Below, in pieces: positions 28,103-38,523 of a DNA stretch of 64,000 nucleotides. The notes under the pieces were generated by a model. That model saw only the letters and a program-made list of their open reading frames with translations, was not told the DNA's origin and did no database searches. Each line of letters opens with the position of its first letter. Position 1 is the stretch's first letter. Origin of the DNA: Bacteroidales bacterium (GTDB lineage Bacteria > Bacteroidota > Bacteroidia > Bacteroidales > VadinHA17); the NCBI GenBank assembly GCA_003157015.1, contig PMIJ01000211.1:1-64000 (forward strand), read 5' to 3'. The position numbers were made by a program, and so were the translations under genes.

Positions 28103-29848
28103 ATGAAAAACCTGGTTTTATTACTTTTAATAACCACCTGGTCATCCGGAGCTATGATGGCTCAGGATGCAGTCTCCTATATCAGGCTTAACCAGATCGG
28201 ATTTTATCCTGATGCTCATAAGGTTGCCGTTATTACGGAAAATATTTCGGGTGATTTCGTGGTAAAGTCCGTAACCTCGGGAGCAATTGTATTCAAATCG
28301 ACCCTGAGCGCTCCCCGCAAATCGGTAATATCTGGCAAATTTACGCGGATTGCTGATTTCTCACCTGTTACTGGCACGGGTTTGTACGAACTTGAATTGC
28401 CGGGAACAGGAGATTCCTATACATTCGAGATTAAACCAAAGGTTTTCACCAACCTGGCAAGAGGTCTGATAAAAGGTTTTTATTTTCAGAGAATGTCAAC
28501 AGCTCTTACGCCTGAGTATGCAGGTAAGTGGAGCAGGGCAGAGGGGCACCCTGATAATCAGGTTATTGTCCATCCTGCAGCCGCGTCAAAAACCCGTCCG
28601 GCCGGAACAATAATCTCCAGCCCCCGCGGATGGTACGATGCCGGAGATTACAATAAATATATTGTGAACAGCGGAATAACAATGGGTACTTTACTTTCTT
28701 TATACGAAGATTTTCCGGCATTCTTTGATACCCTGAGAATTAATATTCCGGAAAGCGGTAATGGAGCTCCTGATCTGCTTAATGAGATTGTCTGGAACCT
28801 TAGATGGATGCTTACAATGCAGGACCCATATGATGGCGGAGTTTACAATAAAGTCACCAATGCAAATTTTGACGGTTTCATAATGCCGTCTGCAGCAGTA
28901 ACTCCGAGGTATGTTGTTCCGAAAGGAACTGCAGCTACCCTCGACTTTGCTGCAGTCATGGCTCAGGCTGCACGCATATTCCCAAAATTCAATAAAGTAT
29001 ATCCCGGATTGTCTGATTCCTGCATGAAATCTGCTGAAAAAGCCTGGGATTGGGCTGCGAAAAACCCAAAACTGGCTTATGATCAGAATCTTATGAATAA
29101 GGAGTTTAAACCGGTCATAAATACAGGTGGTTATGGTGATTCTGATTTCAGCGATGAGTTTATATGGGCTGCTTCAGAATTATATGTGACTACAGGAAAG
29201 GAAAATTATTATAAATCATATCCGATGTTTCCGGATACTCTTATGCCATTGCCATCGTGGGACAATGTAAGGCTTCTTGGATATTATACGCTGGCCAGGT
29301 TTGAAAAGAAGCTGTCAGGTTCTGCAAAAAAGGATTTTCCGGTTCTTAAAGAACGGATTATAAGAACTGCGGAAAAATTGACAGAAGATGTTTCGGACCG
29401 TGCTTACATGACAGTTATGGGTAAGTCTGCAGGAGATTTTATCTGGGGAAGCAATTCAGTAGCCACGAATCAGGGGATCCTACTTATTCAGGCATACAGG
29501 CTTTCGAAGGAGAGAAAATTTCTGGACTGTGCCCTGACAAATCTTGATTACGTGTTGGGCCGTAATGCAACAGGCTATTCATTTGTGACGGGATACGGAC
29601 ACAAAACACCTATGTTTCCACATCACCGATTATCAGAAGCCGATAGTGTTGCAGATCCGGTTCCAGGTCTGATAGTAGGAGGGCCGAATCCTGGTCAGCA
29701 GGATGGATGCAAGACTTATCCATCGCGGATTCCTGATGAGTCATATACCGATGCAGTATGTTCATATGCCTCGAACGAGATTGCAATAAACTGGAATGCT
29801 CCTGCCGCGTATCTTGCAGGTGCCCTTGAAGCTTTGTATAATCATTGA
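28103..29848 (+). CDS. GH9 glycoside hydrolase (endo-beta-1,4-glucanase type), secreted
   Basis: A 581-residue enzyme with a signal peptide (about 1-20, ending MMAQ). An N-terminal Ig-like CelD_N domain (about 24-110, IRLNQIGFYPDAHKVAV) precedes the (alpha/alpha)6 GH9 barrel. Catalytic residues are visible: base Asp179/Asp182 in GWYDAGDYNKY and the proton donor Glu559 in SNEIAINWNAPAAYLAG. YVLGRNATGYSFVTGYG and the PHHR block (HHRLSEADSV) are standard. It probably cleaves the backbone of glucomannan, xyloglucan or mixed-linkage glucan. It starts 12 bases after the GH2 stop, and so is part of that operon. Confidence 0.92.
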   Translation: MKNLVLLLLITTWSSGAMMAQDAVSYIRLNQIGFYPDAHKVAVITENISGDFVVKSVTSGAIVFKSTLSAPRKSVISGKFTRIADFSPVTGTGLYELELPGTGDSYTFEIKPKVFTNLARGLIKGFYFQRMSTALTPEYAGKWSRAEGHPDNQVIVHPAAASKTRPAGTIISSPRGWYDAGDYNKYIVNSGITMGTLLSLYEDFPAFFDTLRINIPESGNGAPDLLNEIVWNLRWMLTMQDPYDGGVYNKVTNANFDGFIMPSAAVTPRYVVPKGTAATLDFAAVMAQAARIFPKFNKVYPGLSDSCMKSAEKAWDWAAKNPKLAYDQNLMNKEFKPVINTGGYGDSDFSDEFIWAASELYVTTGKENYYKSYPMFPDTLMPLPSWDNVRLLGYYTLARFEKKLSGSAKKDFPVLKERIIRTAEKLTEDVSDRAYMTVMGKSAGDFIWGSNSVATNQGILLIQAYRLSKERKFLDCALTNLDYVLGRNATGYSFVTGYGHKTPMFPHHRLSEADSVADPVPGLIVGGPNPGQQDGCKTYPSRIPDESYTDAVCSYASNEIAINWNAPAAYLAGALEALYNH

Positions 29849-29892
29849 TTTTGAATAGACTTTTTTTTCAGTCATAATTAAAACCTGCCAAA

Positions 29893-31896
29893 ATGAAATT
29901 AACCGCATTGTTTTTAACCTTGTTTCTGACTCTTGTCAGCTGTCAGTCCAGATCGGATTTAAAATTGCCGTCACTGGTTAGTGACAACATGTTGTTGCAG
30001 CAGAAAACGAATGCAAAGATATGGGGCAAGGCAAACCCCGGGCATAAAATAAATGTATCGGCAAGCTGGAACTCAAGCGGACAGGCTGTTGCAGGAAAGG
30101 ATGGTAAATGGTCCGTAGCGCTTGCCACACCTGAAGCCGGTGGACCTTATACCATAACTGTTTCAGGCAATGATACCACAATAATTGTTAAAAATGTTCT
30201 TATCGGGGAGGTTTGGTTCTGCTCGGGTCAGTCGAATATGGAAATGCCTGTTGCCGGGTGGCCGCCGGCGGACACAATTATGCATTCAGCTGGAACCATT
30301 GCATCTGCCTCAATTCCGGATATCCGCATTTTTAATGTACAGAAAAAAATATCCGGAGTGCCTCTTGATGAATGTAATGGAACCTGGGAGGTAAGTTCTC
30401 CTGCCACAGTTCAGCAATTCAGTGCAACTGCATATTTTTTCGGTAGAAAGTTGCATGAGGAGCTTCATATTCCGATAGGATTAATTGAGTCAGCATGGGG
30501 AGGAACACCTTCTGAATCATGGACATCTGCGGAGACGCTTGAAAAGGCAGGCGAATTCGTATCAAATATTAAGGCTATTAAGGAGTCAGCTCCTCTCCAG
30601 ACTGAATATGAGTCGTGGCTCAATGCACATAAGCAGATTGAGCTTAAGCCTTCCGGAACAGACCAGTGGAAAGATCTTAGTTTTGATGATGAAAATGTTT
30701 CATTGCCTGACTTTGTTGATAAGGATTGGCCTGCAATGGCTCTTCCTGGTCAGTTTGAGTCAGTTATAGGGGAATTTGACGGGGCCATATGGTTCCGGAA
30801 AACAATTGATATTCCAAAGGAGATGAATGGAAAAGATCTTCTGCTTTCTCTTGGACCTATAGATGATATGGATCGGACATTTTTCAATGGAAAACTCGTT
30901 GGAGCCACTGAAAATTCAGGGCTATGGCAGGTTGACAGGAATTATGAAATTCCAGCTACGCTTGTTAAGTCCGGATCCAACATTATTTCAGTCCGTGTTC
31001 TTGATACCCAGGGTGGCGGAGGAATATATGGGGCTCCTGAAAAGATGAAACTTTCAATGAAAAATGATGTGAGAGTATCTATTCCGCTTAAAGGTGACTG
31101 GAAATATCAACCTGTAGCTGAATTGAAAGGGAACAAGTTCTATGTTTACGACTTTTCAAAAAATGAATTTCAGACAAAAAAACGGCCTCTGAATCTTGGC
31201 CCCGGGACACCCTCAGTTTTGTATAATGGAATGGTAAGTCCTGTATTACCTTATCAGATAAAAGGAGCAATCTGGTATCAGGGCGAGGCTAATGTCGGAA
31301 GAGCGGACCAGTATGCCAGAATTTTTCCGGCGATGATCCGGAACTGGAGAGAAGCATGGGGGATAAAAGATTTTCCGTTCTATTTTGTTCAGATTGCTCC
31401 GTACATTTATTCCGGAGTTGATTCAACAGAATCTGCATTTCTTCGCGAAGCTCAGGAGAGTACACTTAACCTTGCTAAAACGGGAATGGCTGTGACACTC
31501 GATATTGCCACTGTAAAGAATATTCACCCGCCCTTTAAGAAAGAGGTTGGCGAGAGACTGGCTATGCTTGCATTAAATAACGACTATGGAATAAAATCAA
31601 ATTGTGCCGGGCCTTTATATAAATCGATGTCAGTTGCCGGTAGTTCCGTAAAACTGCAATTTGATAATATCGGAGATGGGCTGGTCGCTAAAAATAATAA
31701 ACTTGATGAGTTTGAAATTGCCGGCAAAGACGGGAGATTTGTTAAAGCTGCTGCAAGAATTGTTAATAATGAAGTGCTTGTTTCTTCACCTCTGGTAAAA
31801 GAACCTGTTTCAGTTAGATATTGCTGGCATAATGGATCAGAAGCCTCATTATTTAATAAATCAGGCTTACCGGTATGGCAGTTCAGGACTAAATGA
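29893..31896 (+). CDS. SGNH-type carbohydrate acetylesterase (sialate O-acetylesterase/CE20-like), lipoprotein
   Basis: 667 residues, with a lipobox at TLVSC. The N-terminal beta domain (LPSLVSDNMLLQQ) is followed by the esterase core: Ser114 in WFCSGQSNMEMP, the GN-type block IWYQGEANVGRADQY, and His545 in KNIHPPFKKEVGERLA. A jelly-roll domain (about 240-400) is inserted between the first and second blocks, an arrangement seen in xyloglucan acetylesterases. It should remove O-acetyl groups from hemicellulose outside the inner membrane, so that GH2, GH3 and GH9 can act. Sialate esterase is less likely, because no sialic acid genes are nearby. Confidence 0.85.
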   Translation: MKLTALFLTLFLTLVSCQSRSDLKLPSLVSDNMLLQQKTNAKIWGKANPGHKINVSASWNSSGQAVAGKDGKWSVALATPEAGGPYTITVSGNDTTIIVKNVLIGEVWFCSGQSNMEMPVAGWPPADTIMHSAGTIASASIPDIRIFNVQKKISGVPLDECNGTWEVSSPATVQQFSATAYFFGRKLHEELHIPIGLIESAWGGTPSESWTSAETLEKAGEFVSNIKAIKESAPLQTEYESWLNAHKQIELKPSGTDQWKDLSFDDENVSLPDFVDKDWPAMALPGQFESVIGEFDGAIWFRKTIDIPKEMNGKDLLLSLGPIDDMDRTFFNGKLVGATENSGLWQVDRNYEIPATLVKSGSNIISVRVLDTQGGGGIYGAPEKMKLSMKNDVRVSIPLKGDWKYQPVAELKGNKFYVYDFSKNEFQTKKRPLNLGPGTPSVLYNGMVSPVLPYQIKGAIWYQGEANVGRADQYARIFPAMIRNWREAWGIKDFPFYFVQIAPYIYSGVDSTESAFLREAQESTLNLAKTGMAVTLDIATVKNIHPPFKKEVGERLAMLALNNDYGIKSNCAGPLYKSMSVAGSSVKLQFDNIGDGLVAKNNKLDEFEIAGKDGRFVKAAARIVNNEVLVSSPLVKEPVSVRYCWHNGSEASLFNKSGLPVWQFRTK

Positions 31897-32081
31897 TTCA
31901 GCTCTTCGAGTTTAATCGTGAGCCTTTCTGATCACTTTATATTCCTTTGAGGTAAAAAATTAAACCACAAATGGAATATATTATAATAAATACATTTATG
32001 CAGCGTCAATTTTATTTTAAATGACAGGTAAAGCTGTGAGGAAACTTTATTAATTTTAGCCGATATTAATCTTATTGTATA

Positions 32082-33206
32082 ATGAAAAAAATTCTGTTTT
32101 TATCACTAACTCTGGTTCCAGTAATGTTTGCTTCCTGTAACCAGTCAACAAAAAATAATGAAATGGTTAAAAAGGATGTTTTTGGCACACGCAATGGAAA
32201 AGAGGTGTATCTGTTAACTCTTACAAACAAATCAGGTAATGTCATAAGACTTACCAATTACGGAGCAAAAATTAACTGGATCGAGGTTCCTGACAAGAAT
32301 GGAAAGAAGGACAATGTTACTTTTGGTTATGACACTTTTGATGAAACAGTCAATGGTGATATGTCTTTCGGATCCGTCGTAGGACGATATGCTAACAGGA
32401 TTGCCGGAGGGAAGTTTACTCTTGACGGCACCGTTTATAATACACCGGTAAATAATGGTCCAAATACACTCCATGGAGGTCCGCAAGGCTGGCATAGTGT
32501 TGTGTGGAACACTGAAATCCTTAAAGAAAGTAAATTTCCCGCTGTGAAATTTACCTATGTGAGCCCGGATATGGAAGAAGGGTTCCCCGGAAAAGTGAAT
32601 GCATCTATCACTTACACCTGGACTGACAATAATGAAATTGTAATGGATTACACCTGTTCAACCGACAAGAGAACAATCGTAAATGTTACCAACCATGCTT
32701 ACTTTAATCTTCACGGAGCAGGTAACGGCGATATTCTTGATCATGTGCTGACGCTTAAAGCAGCAGCTTTCACTCCTGTCGATTCTGTCATGATCCCTAC
32801 CGGAGAGATCCGTCCTGTAGCCGGAACTCCATTTGATTTTAATACACCCCATGCCATAGGTGAAAGAATAAATGAAAAATATGATCAGCTTATTCTCGGT
32901 CGCGGCTATGATCATAACTATATCCTTGATAAAAAAGAAAAGGTAAATGTTACTGTATATGAACCTGAAAGCGGTCGCATACTCGAGGTGATTACTGATC
33001 AGCCCGGAATGCAGCTTTACACAGGTAATTTCCTTACCGGGTCGCAGATTGGTCATGGAGGAAAAGCATTCAAATTCAGGTCCGGTTTATGTCTCGAATC
33101 GGGCCATTATCCTGATAGTCCGAATCATCCTGATTTCCCGACTACCATTCTGAATCCTGGTGAAACATTCAAATCAACTACTATTTACAGATTCTCAGTC
33201 AAATAG
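32082..33206 (+). CDS. galM: Aldose 1-epimerase (mutarotase), lipoprotein form
   Basis: This enzyme interconverts alpha and beta anomers of released sugars. It has 374 residues. The signal ends VMFASC, a lipobox, so the enzyme sits in the periplasm or on a membrane. Galactose mutarotase hallmarks: NYGAKINWIEVPDKNG, GRYANRIAGGKF, NTLHGGPQGWH, the active His in VNVTNHAYFNLHG, RGYDHNYIL, QLYTGNFL and the catalytic Glu in CLESGHYPDSPNHPDFP. It lies 185 bases after the esterase, in a gap with no repeat or recognisable signal. It precedes the Gfo/Idh and GH3 genes and probably supports sugar uptake after extracytoplasmic hydrolysis. Confidence 0.93.
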   Translation: MKKILFLSLTLVPVMFASCNQSTKNNEMVKKDVFGTRNGKEVYLLTLTNKSGNVIRLTNYGAKINWIEVPDKNGKKDNVTFGYDTFDETVNGDMSFGSVVGRYANRIAGGKFTLDGTVYNTPVNNGPNTLHGGPQGWHSVVWNTEILKESKFPAVKFTYVSPDMEEGFPGKVNASITYTWTDNNEIVMDYTCSTDKRTIVNVTNHAYFNLHGAGNGDILDHVLTLKAAAFTPVDSVMIPTGEIRPVAGTPFDFNTPHAIGERINEKYDQLILGRGYDHNYILDKKEKVNVTVYEPESGRILEVITDQPGMQLYTGNFLTGSQIGHGGKAFKFRSGLCLESGHYPDSPNHPDFPTTILNPGETFKSTTIYRFSVK

Positions 33207-33230
33207 ATATAAGAGTTAAGAAATTATAAT

Positions 33231-34541
33231 ATGACGACAAGACGAGTTTTTATCAGAAACACAGCCTTAACGGGCGCTGCCCTTGGATTGGTACCTACCT
33301 TGTCAGGTGCATTGGTTGGCTGTTCTCCATCCGACAGAATTAATGTCGGAGTTATCGGATGTAATGGTCAGGGCTTTGCTGACCTGACTGCCTTTCTTGA
33401 TCATCCGCAGGTAGAATGCATTGCATTGTGCGACATCGATGAAAACGTACTGAACAGAAGAGCTGCAGATGTTGAGAAGATCAGGGGAAAAAAGCCTGCA
33501 AATCTTTATAAGGACTGGCGAAAGCTCATCGAAAACAAGGATATTAATGTCGTTATAATCGGAACTCCCGATCATTGGCATTGTTTGCAGATGGTTGCTG
33601 CATGCGACGAAGGGAAAGATGTTTATTGTGAAAAACCTCTGGGCAGGACCATTGAAGAATGTAATCTGATGCTGAGTACAGCAAAACGAAACAAAACTGT
33701 TGTACAGGTAGGGCAGTGGCAAAGGAGCGATCCTCACTGGCTTGATGCAGTTAATTTTATACAATCAGGCAAGCTGGGCAAAATAAGGCTCATAAGAGTA
33801 TTTTCATACCAGGGCTGGTGCCCTTCTATTCCAGTACGGCCCGATGAGCCTGTTCCCCAGGGAGTTGATTACGATATGTGGCTGGGACCGGCTACCAAAC
33901 GTCCGTTCAATCGTAACCGTTTCCATTTTACATTCAGATGGTTCTGGGATTATGCTGGCGGATTAATGACAGACTGGGGAGTTCATCTTCTCGATTATGC
34001 CCTTTTTGGTATGAATGTCACCACTCCCAGGTCGGTAATGGCTATGGGAGGGAAGTACGGTTATCCTGCAGATGCCTGCGAAACTCCCGACAGTTTACAG
34101 ACAATTTATGAATTCGACGGATTCAATGTTCTGTGGGATCATGCAATTGGAATAAATGATGGAGCCTATGGACGTAACCATGGGTTAGGTTTTGTAGGTG
34201 AAAACGGAACCCTTGTAGTTGATCGTGAAGGATGGGAAGTTATCCCCGAAGAGGTAAACGGGCAAAAACGAATGGAAGCAGTTCCACTTAAAAACGGAAC
34301 AGGAAAAGGATTGAATAAGCATGTGACAAACTTCATAGAATGCATGAATAAGCGGAATCCAAATACAAATGCAAGTGTGGAGATCGGTGCACATATCGCA
34401 AAATTCTCAGCTCTTGGCAACATTGCCTATCGTACAGGGAAAAAACTGATATGGGACGGCACTAAATTTACGAATGACGCAGGGGCCAATGATTTCCTTA
34501 TTCCCAATTACAGGGAACCATGGGCGTTGCCTAAAGCATAA
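33231..34541 (+). CDS. Tat-exported Gfo/Idh/MocA family oxidoreductase
   Basis: 436 residues. A twin-arginine signal (TRRVFIRNTALTGAALG, then LVGCS) suggests folded export with cofactor, possibly with lipid attachment. The Rossmann domain shows NVGVIGCNGQGF (GxxGxG type), IIGTPDHWHCLQM and the catalytic-site CEKPLGRTIEE. The C-terminal domain contains WFWDYAGGLMTDWGVHLLDY. Secreted members of this family often act on glycans or glycosides through a bound NAD; GH109 is a related case, but nothing here proves glycosidase activity. It lies 24 bases after galM and 39 before GH3. Confidence 0.88.
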   Translation: MTTRRVFIRNTALTGAALGLVPTLSGALVGCSPSDRINVGVIGCNGQGFADLTAFLDHPQVECIALCDIDENVLNRRAADVEKIRGKKPANLYKDWRKLIENKDINVVIIGTPDHWHCLQMVAACDEGKDVYCEKPLGRTIEECNLMLSTAKRNKTVVQVGQWQRSDPHWLDAVNFIQSGKLGKIRLIRVFSYQGWCPSIPVRPDEPVPQGVDYDMWLGPATKRPFNRNRFHFTFRWFWDYAGGLMTDWGVHLLDYALFGMNVTTPRSVMAMGGKYGYPADACETPDSLQTIYEFDGFNVLWDHAIGINDGAYGRNHGLGFVGENGTLVVDREGWEVIPEEVNGQKRMEAVPLKNGTGKGLNKHVTNFIECMNKRNPNTNASVEIGAHIAKFSALGNIAYRTGKKLIWDGTKFTNDAGANDFLIPNYREPWALPKA

Positions 34542-34580
34542 CACATATTTAAACAAGTAAAATATCTTTAGACTAAAACT

Positions 34581-37232
34581 ATGAAAAAGGTATATTTGTT
34601 TATACTAGTTTTTATTCTCTCTGCAAATTCAATTTCAATAATTTCGCAACAGAGTAAATTCGAGTTCCCTTTCCGGAACCCATCTCTGCCTCTTGAAGAC
34701 AGAGTCAATGATCTTGTCTCACAAATGACACTTCAGGAAAAGGTCGATCAACTGGTTTATACTGCACCAGCAATTCCCCGTCTGGGCATTCCTGCTTACA
34801 CATGGTGGAATGAAGCGCTGCATGGTGTTGCCCGGGCAGGCTATGCGACTGTATTTCCACAATCAATTACGATTGCAAACTCATGGGATGAAGGACTTTT
34901 ATTCAATGTAGCAAATGCAATATCTGACGAAGCCAGGGCAAAGTATCATGAAGCCCAGAGAAGAGGTAACACAGGCATCTACCAGGGATTGACATTCTGG
35001 TCGCCAAATATTAACATATTCCGCGATCCCCGCTGGGGAAGGGGCCATGAAACATACGGAGAAGATCCGTACCTTACAGGACGGATGGGCTATGAGTTTG
35101 TAAAAGGAATGCAGGGCGATGATCCAAAATATCTCAAAACTGTGGCTACAGCCAAGCACTACGCGGTTCATTCAGGTCCTGAACCCTTACGGCATACATT
35201 TAATGCTAAGGTAAGTGAAGTTGATCTGAGGGAGACATACCTGCCGGCATTCAGAACGCTTGTGGTAGATGCTGGTGTATACTCTGTAATGGGCGCTTAT
35301 AACATGTTCCGCGATTATCCGTGTTGTGCAAACCCTGTCTTGTATGGAATTCTTCGTAATGAATGGGGTTTTAAGGGTTATATTGTTTCCGACTGCTGGG
35401 CCATTTCAGACTTTTACAATGCTTCTCATTTCGCTAAGGACGCTACCGAAGCTTCTGCTGATGCCTTAAAAGCAGGGACAGACCTGGAATGTGGCGTTGA
35501 TTATAAAAACCTGGTTGATGCTGTAAAAAAAGGACTTCTGACTGAGGCTGATATTAATATAGCTGTGAAAAGGATCTTTACAGCACGATTCAAACTTGGT
35601 ATGTTTGATCCAGATGAGATGGTGCCTTATGCACAAATTCCATTCTTTGTAAATTGCTCGGATTATAATAATACTCTTGCACGCTGGGCTGCACAGAAAT
35701 CTATTGTTCTTCTAAAGAATGATAAAAATATTCTGCCGCTTTCAAAAGATATTAAAACTGTTGCCGTAATAGGCCCCAATGCAGACAACTTTGAATCCCT
35801 GATCGGGAATTATAATGGCACACCTAAAGATCCTGTAACTATTCTTAAAGGCATTCAGAATAAGCTAAATCCGGGTACAAGAATAATTTATACCGAAGGA
35901 AGCGACCTTGCAGAAGGTATCCACAATTTGTCTCCCATTCCCTCCAGATATCTTCAGACACCAGACGGACATCAGGGTGCCTTCGGAGAGTATTTCAATA
36001 ACAGGGAGATGAACGGAAAGCCGGTTTTTTCAAGAGTTGATGACAATATTAATTTCTACTGGGAACATCAGTCTCCAAGATATGATATTCCGGATCATAA
36101 CTTTGGAATAAAATGGACGACCTATCTTGTACCGACTGTTTCCGGAACATATGCACTGGGTACATGGGGAACATCAGGATATGAACTCTGGCTCGACGGG
36201 AAGAAATTAATCTCTTCTTTAAATGAACATGAGCCCGTACATATTGAAGCTCCGGCAGAGCTTCAGGCAGGCAAAAAGTACAAAATAGAAGTTATTTATA
36301 AGAATTATACCGGGAACGGTACGATTGGTCTGTTATGGGCCCCTCCGCGCCCTGATATGACAGAAAAAGCTGTAATCGCTGCAAAAGAAGCAGATGCTGT
36401 TGTTCTTGTTCTTGGTCTTTCTCAGAGACTCGAAGGGGAAGAGATGCCTATAAAAATTGAGGGTTTCAGTGGTGGCGACAGAACAAATCTGAATCTGCCT
36501 GCCGTCCAGGAAAAGCTTCTTGATGCGGTTGTAAATACAGGAAAACCAGTAATTGTCATACTGACTAATGGAGGTGCTTTATCGGTTAATAATGCGCAGG
36601 AAAAAGCTTCCGCAATCCTGCTTGCCGGATATGGAGGCCAGCAGGGAGGCAATGCTGTTGCTGATGTCTTGTTTGGCGATTATAATCCTGCCGGAAGACT
36701 TCCTGTAACATACTATGAATCAATTGACCAGATACCTGCATTCGAAAATTACGACATGACAGGCAAGACTTACAGGTTTTTTACAAAGGAACCATTATTC
36801 CCGTTTGGTTATGGTCTTAGCTATACAACCTTTAAATACAGTGATTTATCAATTCCAGAAAAGATTGTTGCTGGTGAGAAAGTTACAGTAAAAGTTAAGG
36901 TGACAAATACCGGAAAAGTTTCAGGTGATGAAGTGGTTGAGTTATATTTGACGGAAGAAAAAGCATCTACACCAAGACCAATCCGTCAGCTTGAAGGGTT
37001 TACCAGGGTTTCACTTAATCCGGGTGAAAGTAAAGTCGTTGAGCTGAAGCTTGATCCACGTCAGTTCTCCATAATTAATAATAAGTCTAAAAGGGTAATT
37101 GAACCTGGGTACTTCACCATCTCGGTAGGAGGAAAACAGCCGGGTTTCAAAGGTTATCTTGATCCCCAGTTCACTCAGGTACTGACTGGCCGGATAAAAT
37201 TAACAGGGAAAGAAGTTCCTTTTGCAAACTGA
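34581..37232 (+). CDS. GH3 beta-glycosidase with PA14 insertion (beta-xylosidase/beta-glucosidase clade)
   Basis: 883 residues, signal peptide about 1-22. The GH3 N-terminal TIM barrel has YTWWNEALHGVARAG, RDPRWGRGHETYGEDP and KHYAVHSGP, and the nucleophile Asp271 is in GYIVSDCWAI. The alpha/beta sandwich starts near 370 (SIVLLKNDKNILPLS) and is interrupted by a PA14 domain (about 460-590, FGEYFNN through GLLWAPP). The C-terminal fibronectin-III-like domain holds FPFGYGLSYTTF. The NEALHGVAR motif is common in the beta-xylosidase and related clade. It probably cleaves beta-linked glucose or xylose from oligosaccharides in the periplasm. It is the last gene of the plus-strand run. Confidence 0.93.
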   Translation: MKKVYLFILVFILSANSISIISQQSKFEFPFRNPSLPLEDRVNDLVSQMTLQEKVDQLVYTAPAIPRLGIPAYTWWNEALHGVARAGYATVFPQSITIANSWDEGLLFNVANAISDEARAKYHEAQRRGNTGIYQGLTFWSPNINIFRDPRWGRGHETYGEDPYLTGRMGYEFVKGMQGDDPKYLKTVATAKHYAVHSGPEPLRHTFNAKVSEVDLRETYLPAFRTLVVDAGVYSVMGAYNMFRDYPCCANPVLYGILRNEWGFKGYIVSDCWAISDFYNASHFAKDATEASADALKAGTDLECGVDYKNLVDAVKKGLLTEADINIAVKRIFTARFKLGMFDPDEMVPYAQIPFFVNCSDYNNTLARWAAQKSIVLLKNDKNILPLSKDIKTVAVIGPNADNFESLIGNYNGTPKDPVTILKGIQNKLNPGTRIIYTEGSDLAEGIHNLSPIPSRYLQTPDGHQGAFGEYFNNREMNGKPVFSRVDDNINFYWEHQSPRYDIPDHNFGIKWTTYLVPTVSGTYALGTWGTSGYELWLDGKKLISSLNEHEPVHIEAPAELQAGKKYKIEVIYKNYTGNGTIGLLWAPPRPDMTEKAVIAAKEADAVVLVLGLSQRLEGEEMPIKIEGFSGGDRTNLNLPAVQEKLLDAVVNTGKPVIVILTNGGALSVNNAQEKASAILLAGYGGQQGGNAVADVLFGDYNPAGRLPVTYYESIDQIPAFENYDMTGKTYRFFTKEPLFPFGYGLSYTTFKYSDLSIPEKIVAGEKVTVKVKVTNTGKVSGDEVVELYLTEEKASTPRPIRQLEGFTRVSLNPGESKVVELKLDPRQFSIINNKSKRVIEPGYFTISVGGKQPGFKGYLDPQFTQVLTGRIKLTGKEVPFAN

Positions 37233-37261
37233 TTGATCAGGAATATTTCTGTCAGTAACAG

Positions 37262-37290
37262 GTAGAGACGCCCAATTTGGGTGTCTCTAC
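37262..37290. repeat. Copy D of the 29-bp palindrome, between convergent GH3 and GH27
   Basis: It shares the GTAGAGAC/GTCTCTAC ends with copies A-C but has a different centre (GCCCAA T TTGGGT). It lies in the 72-base gap between the stops of two convergent genes, where a two-way terminator would be expected. Confidence 0.8.
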
Positions 37291-37304
37291 TTATTTTATA
37301 TTTA

Positions 37305-38483
37305 CTATTTCTTAATAAACCTGTACACTTTCACTGAGTGCGGGAGCAAATCAATGTACATTGAAGATTCCTTAAGAACCAGATCTTTATGATCCCACAA
37401 ATCCCTTACAGTGAAATTTTCAAGTTTAAGTTGTGAAGGGGGCCCCCATCTCATTGTGCTGGCCTTTGCGAGAAGTGCAAAGTCGACGAGTACACTCTTC
37501 TTTTCATCACTTTTGTTAAGCAGGCATATTGCTTTTTCATTATTTGCGAGCACTTTCATCCAAATCTGATAATCTTCGTTGTCCCTCCAGCACACACCCT
37601 GTCTGCCAAGCGAATCCTGGTCTATAGCAATGATCTCTTTATTGACAAGAATAGATTTGGTGTCGGGAGTCATATTCTGAAGATCATTTCCGGCTATCAG
37701 AGGAGCTGCCAGCATACACCATAATGAAAAATGTGCCTTGTATTCCTCTGTTGTCATTCCACCGTTGCCAACCTCCAGCATATCAGGATCATTCCAGTGG
37801 CCCGGTCCGGCATACCTGGCAAGATCTTTCTGCTGAGAAAAGATCTCTATCATACTATTCCATGTATCGGAAATATCACCTGTAGTGCGCCATAGATGAC
37901 CAATTTGTCCGGCCCATTCCCAGGGTTTGTTTGAGCCCCATTCACAAATACTGAAGACTATTGGTCTTTTAGCTGCAAAAAGACCATCACGCATAATAGA
38001 GTATGAAGCTTTTGGATCCTGTGTACCGGTGTTGCACCAGTCGTATTTTAAGTAATCAACGCCCCAACGCGCATAACTAAGTGCATCCTGGTATTCATGT
38101 CCGCACCCTGCAGGGCGCCCCGCGCAGGTTAGCGTTCCCGCACAGGAATAGATGCCAAACTTCAGTCCTTTTGAGTGAACATAATCTGCAAGGTATTTTA
38201 TTCCGTGAGGAAAGCGATCCTTATCAGGTATTATCTGGCCGTTCTCATCCCGTGATACCTGCCAGCAATCGTCAATAACAATATATTCATAGCCTGCATC
38301 CTTCATTCCGCTGCTGACCATAGCATCGGCCATTCCCATAATAAGTGTCTCGCTCACATTGCATCCGAATTTGTTCCAGCTGTTCCATCCCATTGGCGGA
38401 GTCTTGGCGAGCTGATCATATTTTTGTGCATTCAGGTTTAGAAAGAGGAAACAAATCCCAACCAGGGGAATAATCTTTTTCAT
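37305..38483 (-). CDS. Alpha-galactosidase, GH27, exported
   Basis: This enzyme removes alpha-1,6-galactose, for example from galactomannan. 392 residues with a signal peptide (about 1-19, ending LNAQ). Hallmarks are TPPMGWNSWNKFGCNV, IVIDDCWQ, GLKFGIYSCAGTLTCAGRPAG, the nucleophile Asp148 in YLKYDWCN, the acid/base Asp203 in TTGDISDTW, and GHWNDPDMLEVGNGG. The C-terminal beta domain ends with VKVYRFIKK. It is transcribed towards the GH3 gene from its own promoter (38524-38553). It fits the galactomannan/glucomannan theme set by the mannobiose pathway. Confidence 0.95.
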   Translation of the reverse strand: MKKIIPLVGICFLFLNLNAQKYDQLAKTPPMGWNSWNKFGCNVSETLIMGMADAMVSSGMKDAGYEYIVIDDCWQVSRDENGQIIPDKDRFPHGIKYLADYVHSKGLKFGIYSCAGTLTCAGRPAGCGHEYQDALSYARWGVDYLKYDWCNTGTQDPKASYSIMRDGLFAAKRPIVFSICEWGSNKPWEWAGQIGHLWRTTGDISDTWNSMIEIFSQQKDLARYAGPGHWNDPDMLEVGNGGMTTEEYKAHFSLWCMLAAPLIAGNDLQNMTPDTKSILVNKEIIAIDQDSLGRQGVCWRDNEDYQIWMKVLANNEKAICLLNKSDEKKSVLVDFALLAKASTMRWGPPSQLKLENFTVRDLWDHKDLVLKESSMYIDLLPHSVKVYRFIKK

Positions 38484-38523
38484 AGATTTATTTTTTTATT
38501 TTGGTTATGAAGTTTAACAAAAT

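Noticed and set aside
33303-33764. 153-codon minus-strand ORF inside the Gfo/Idh gene
   Set aside because: Fully antisense to a well-supported gene, with no recognisable motif and a Cys-rich composition typical of shadow frames.
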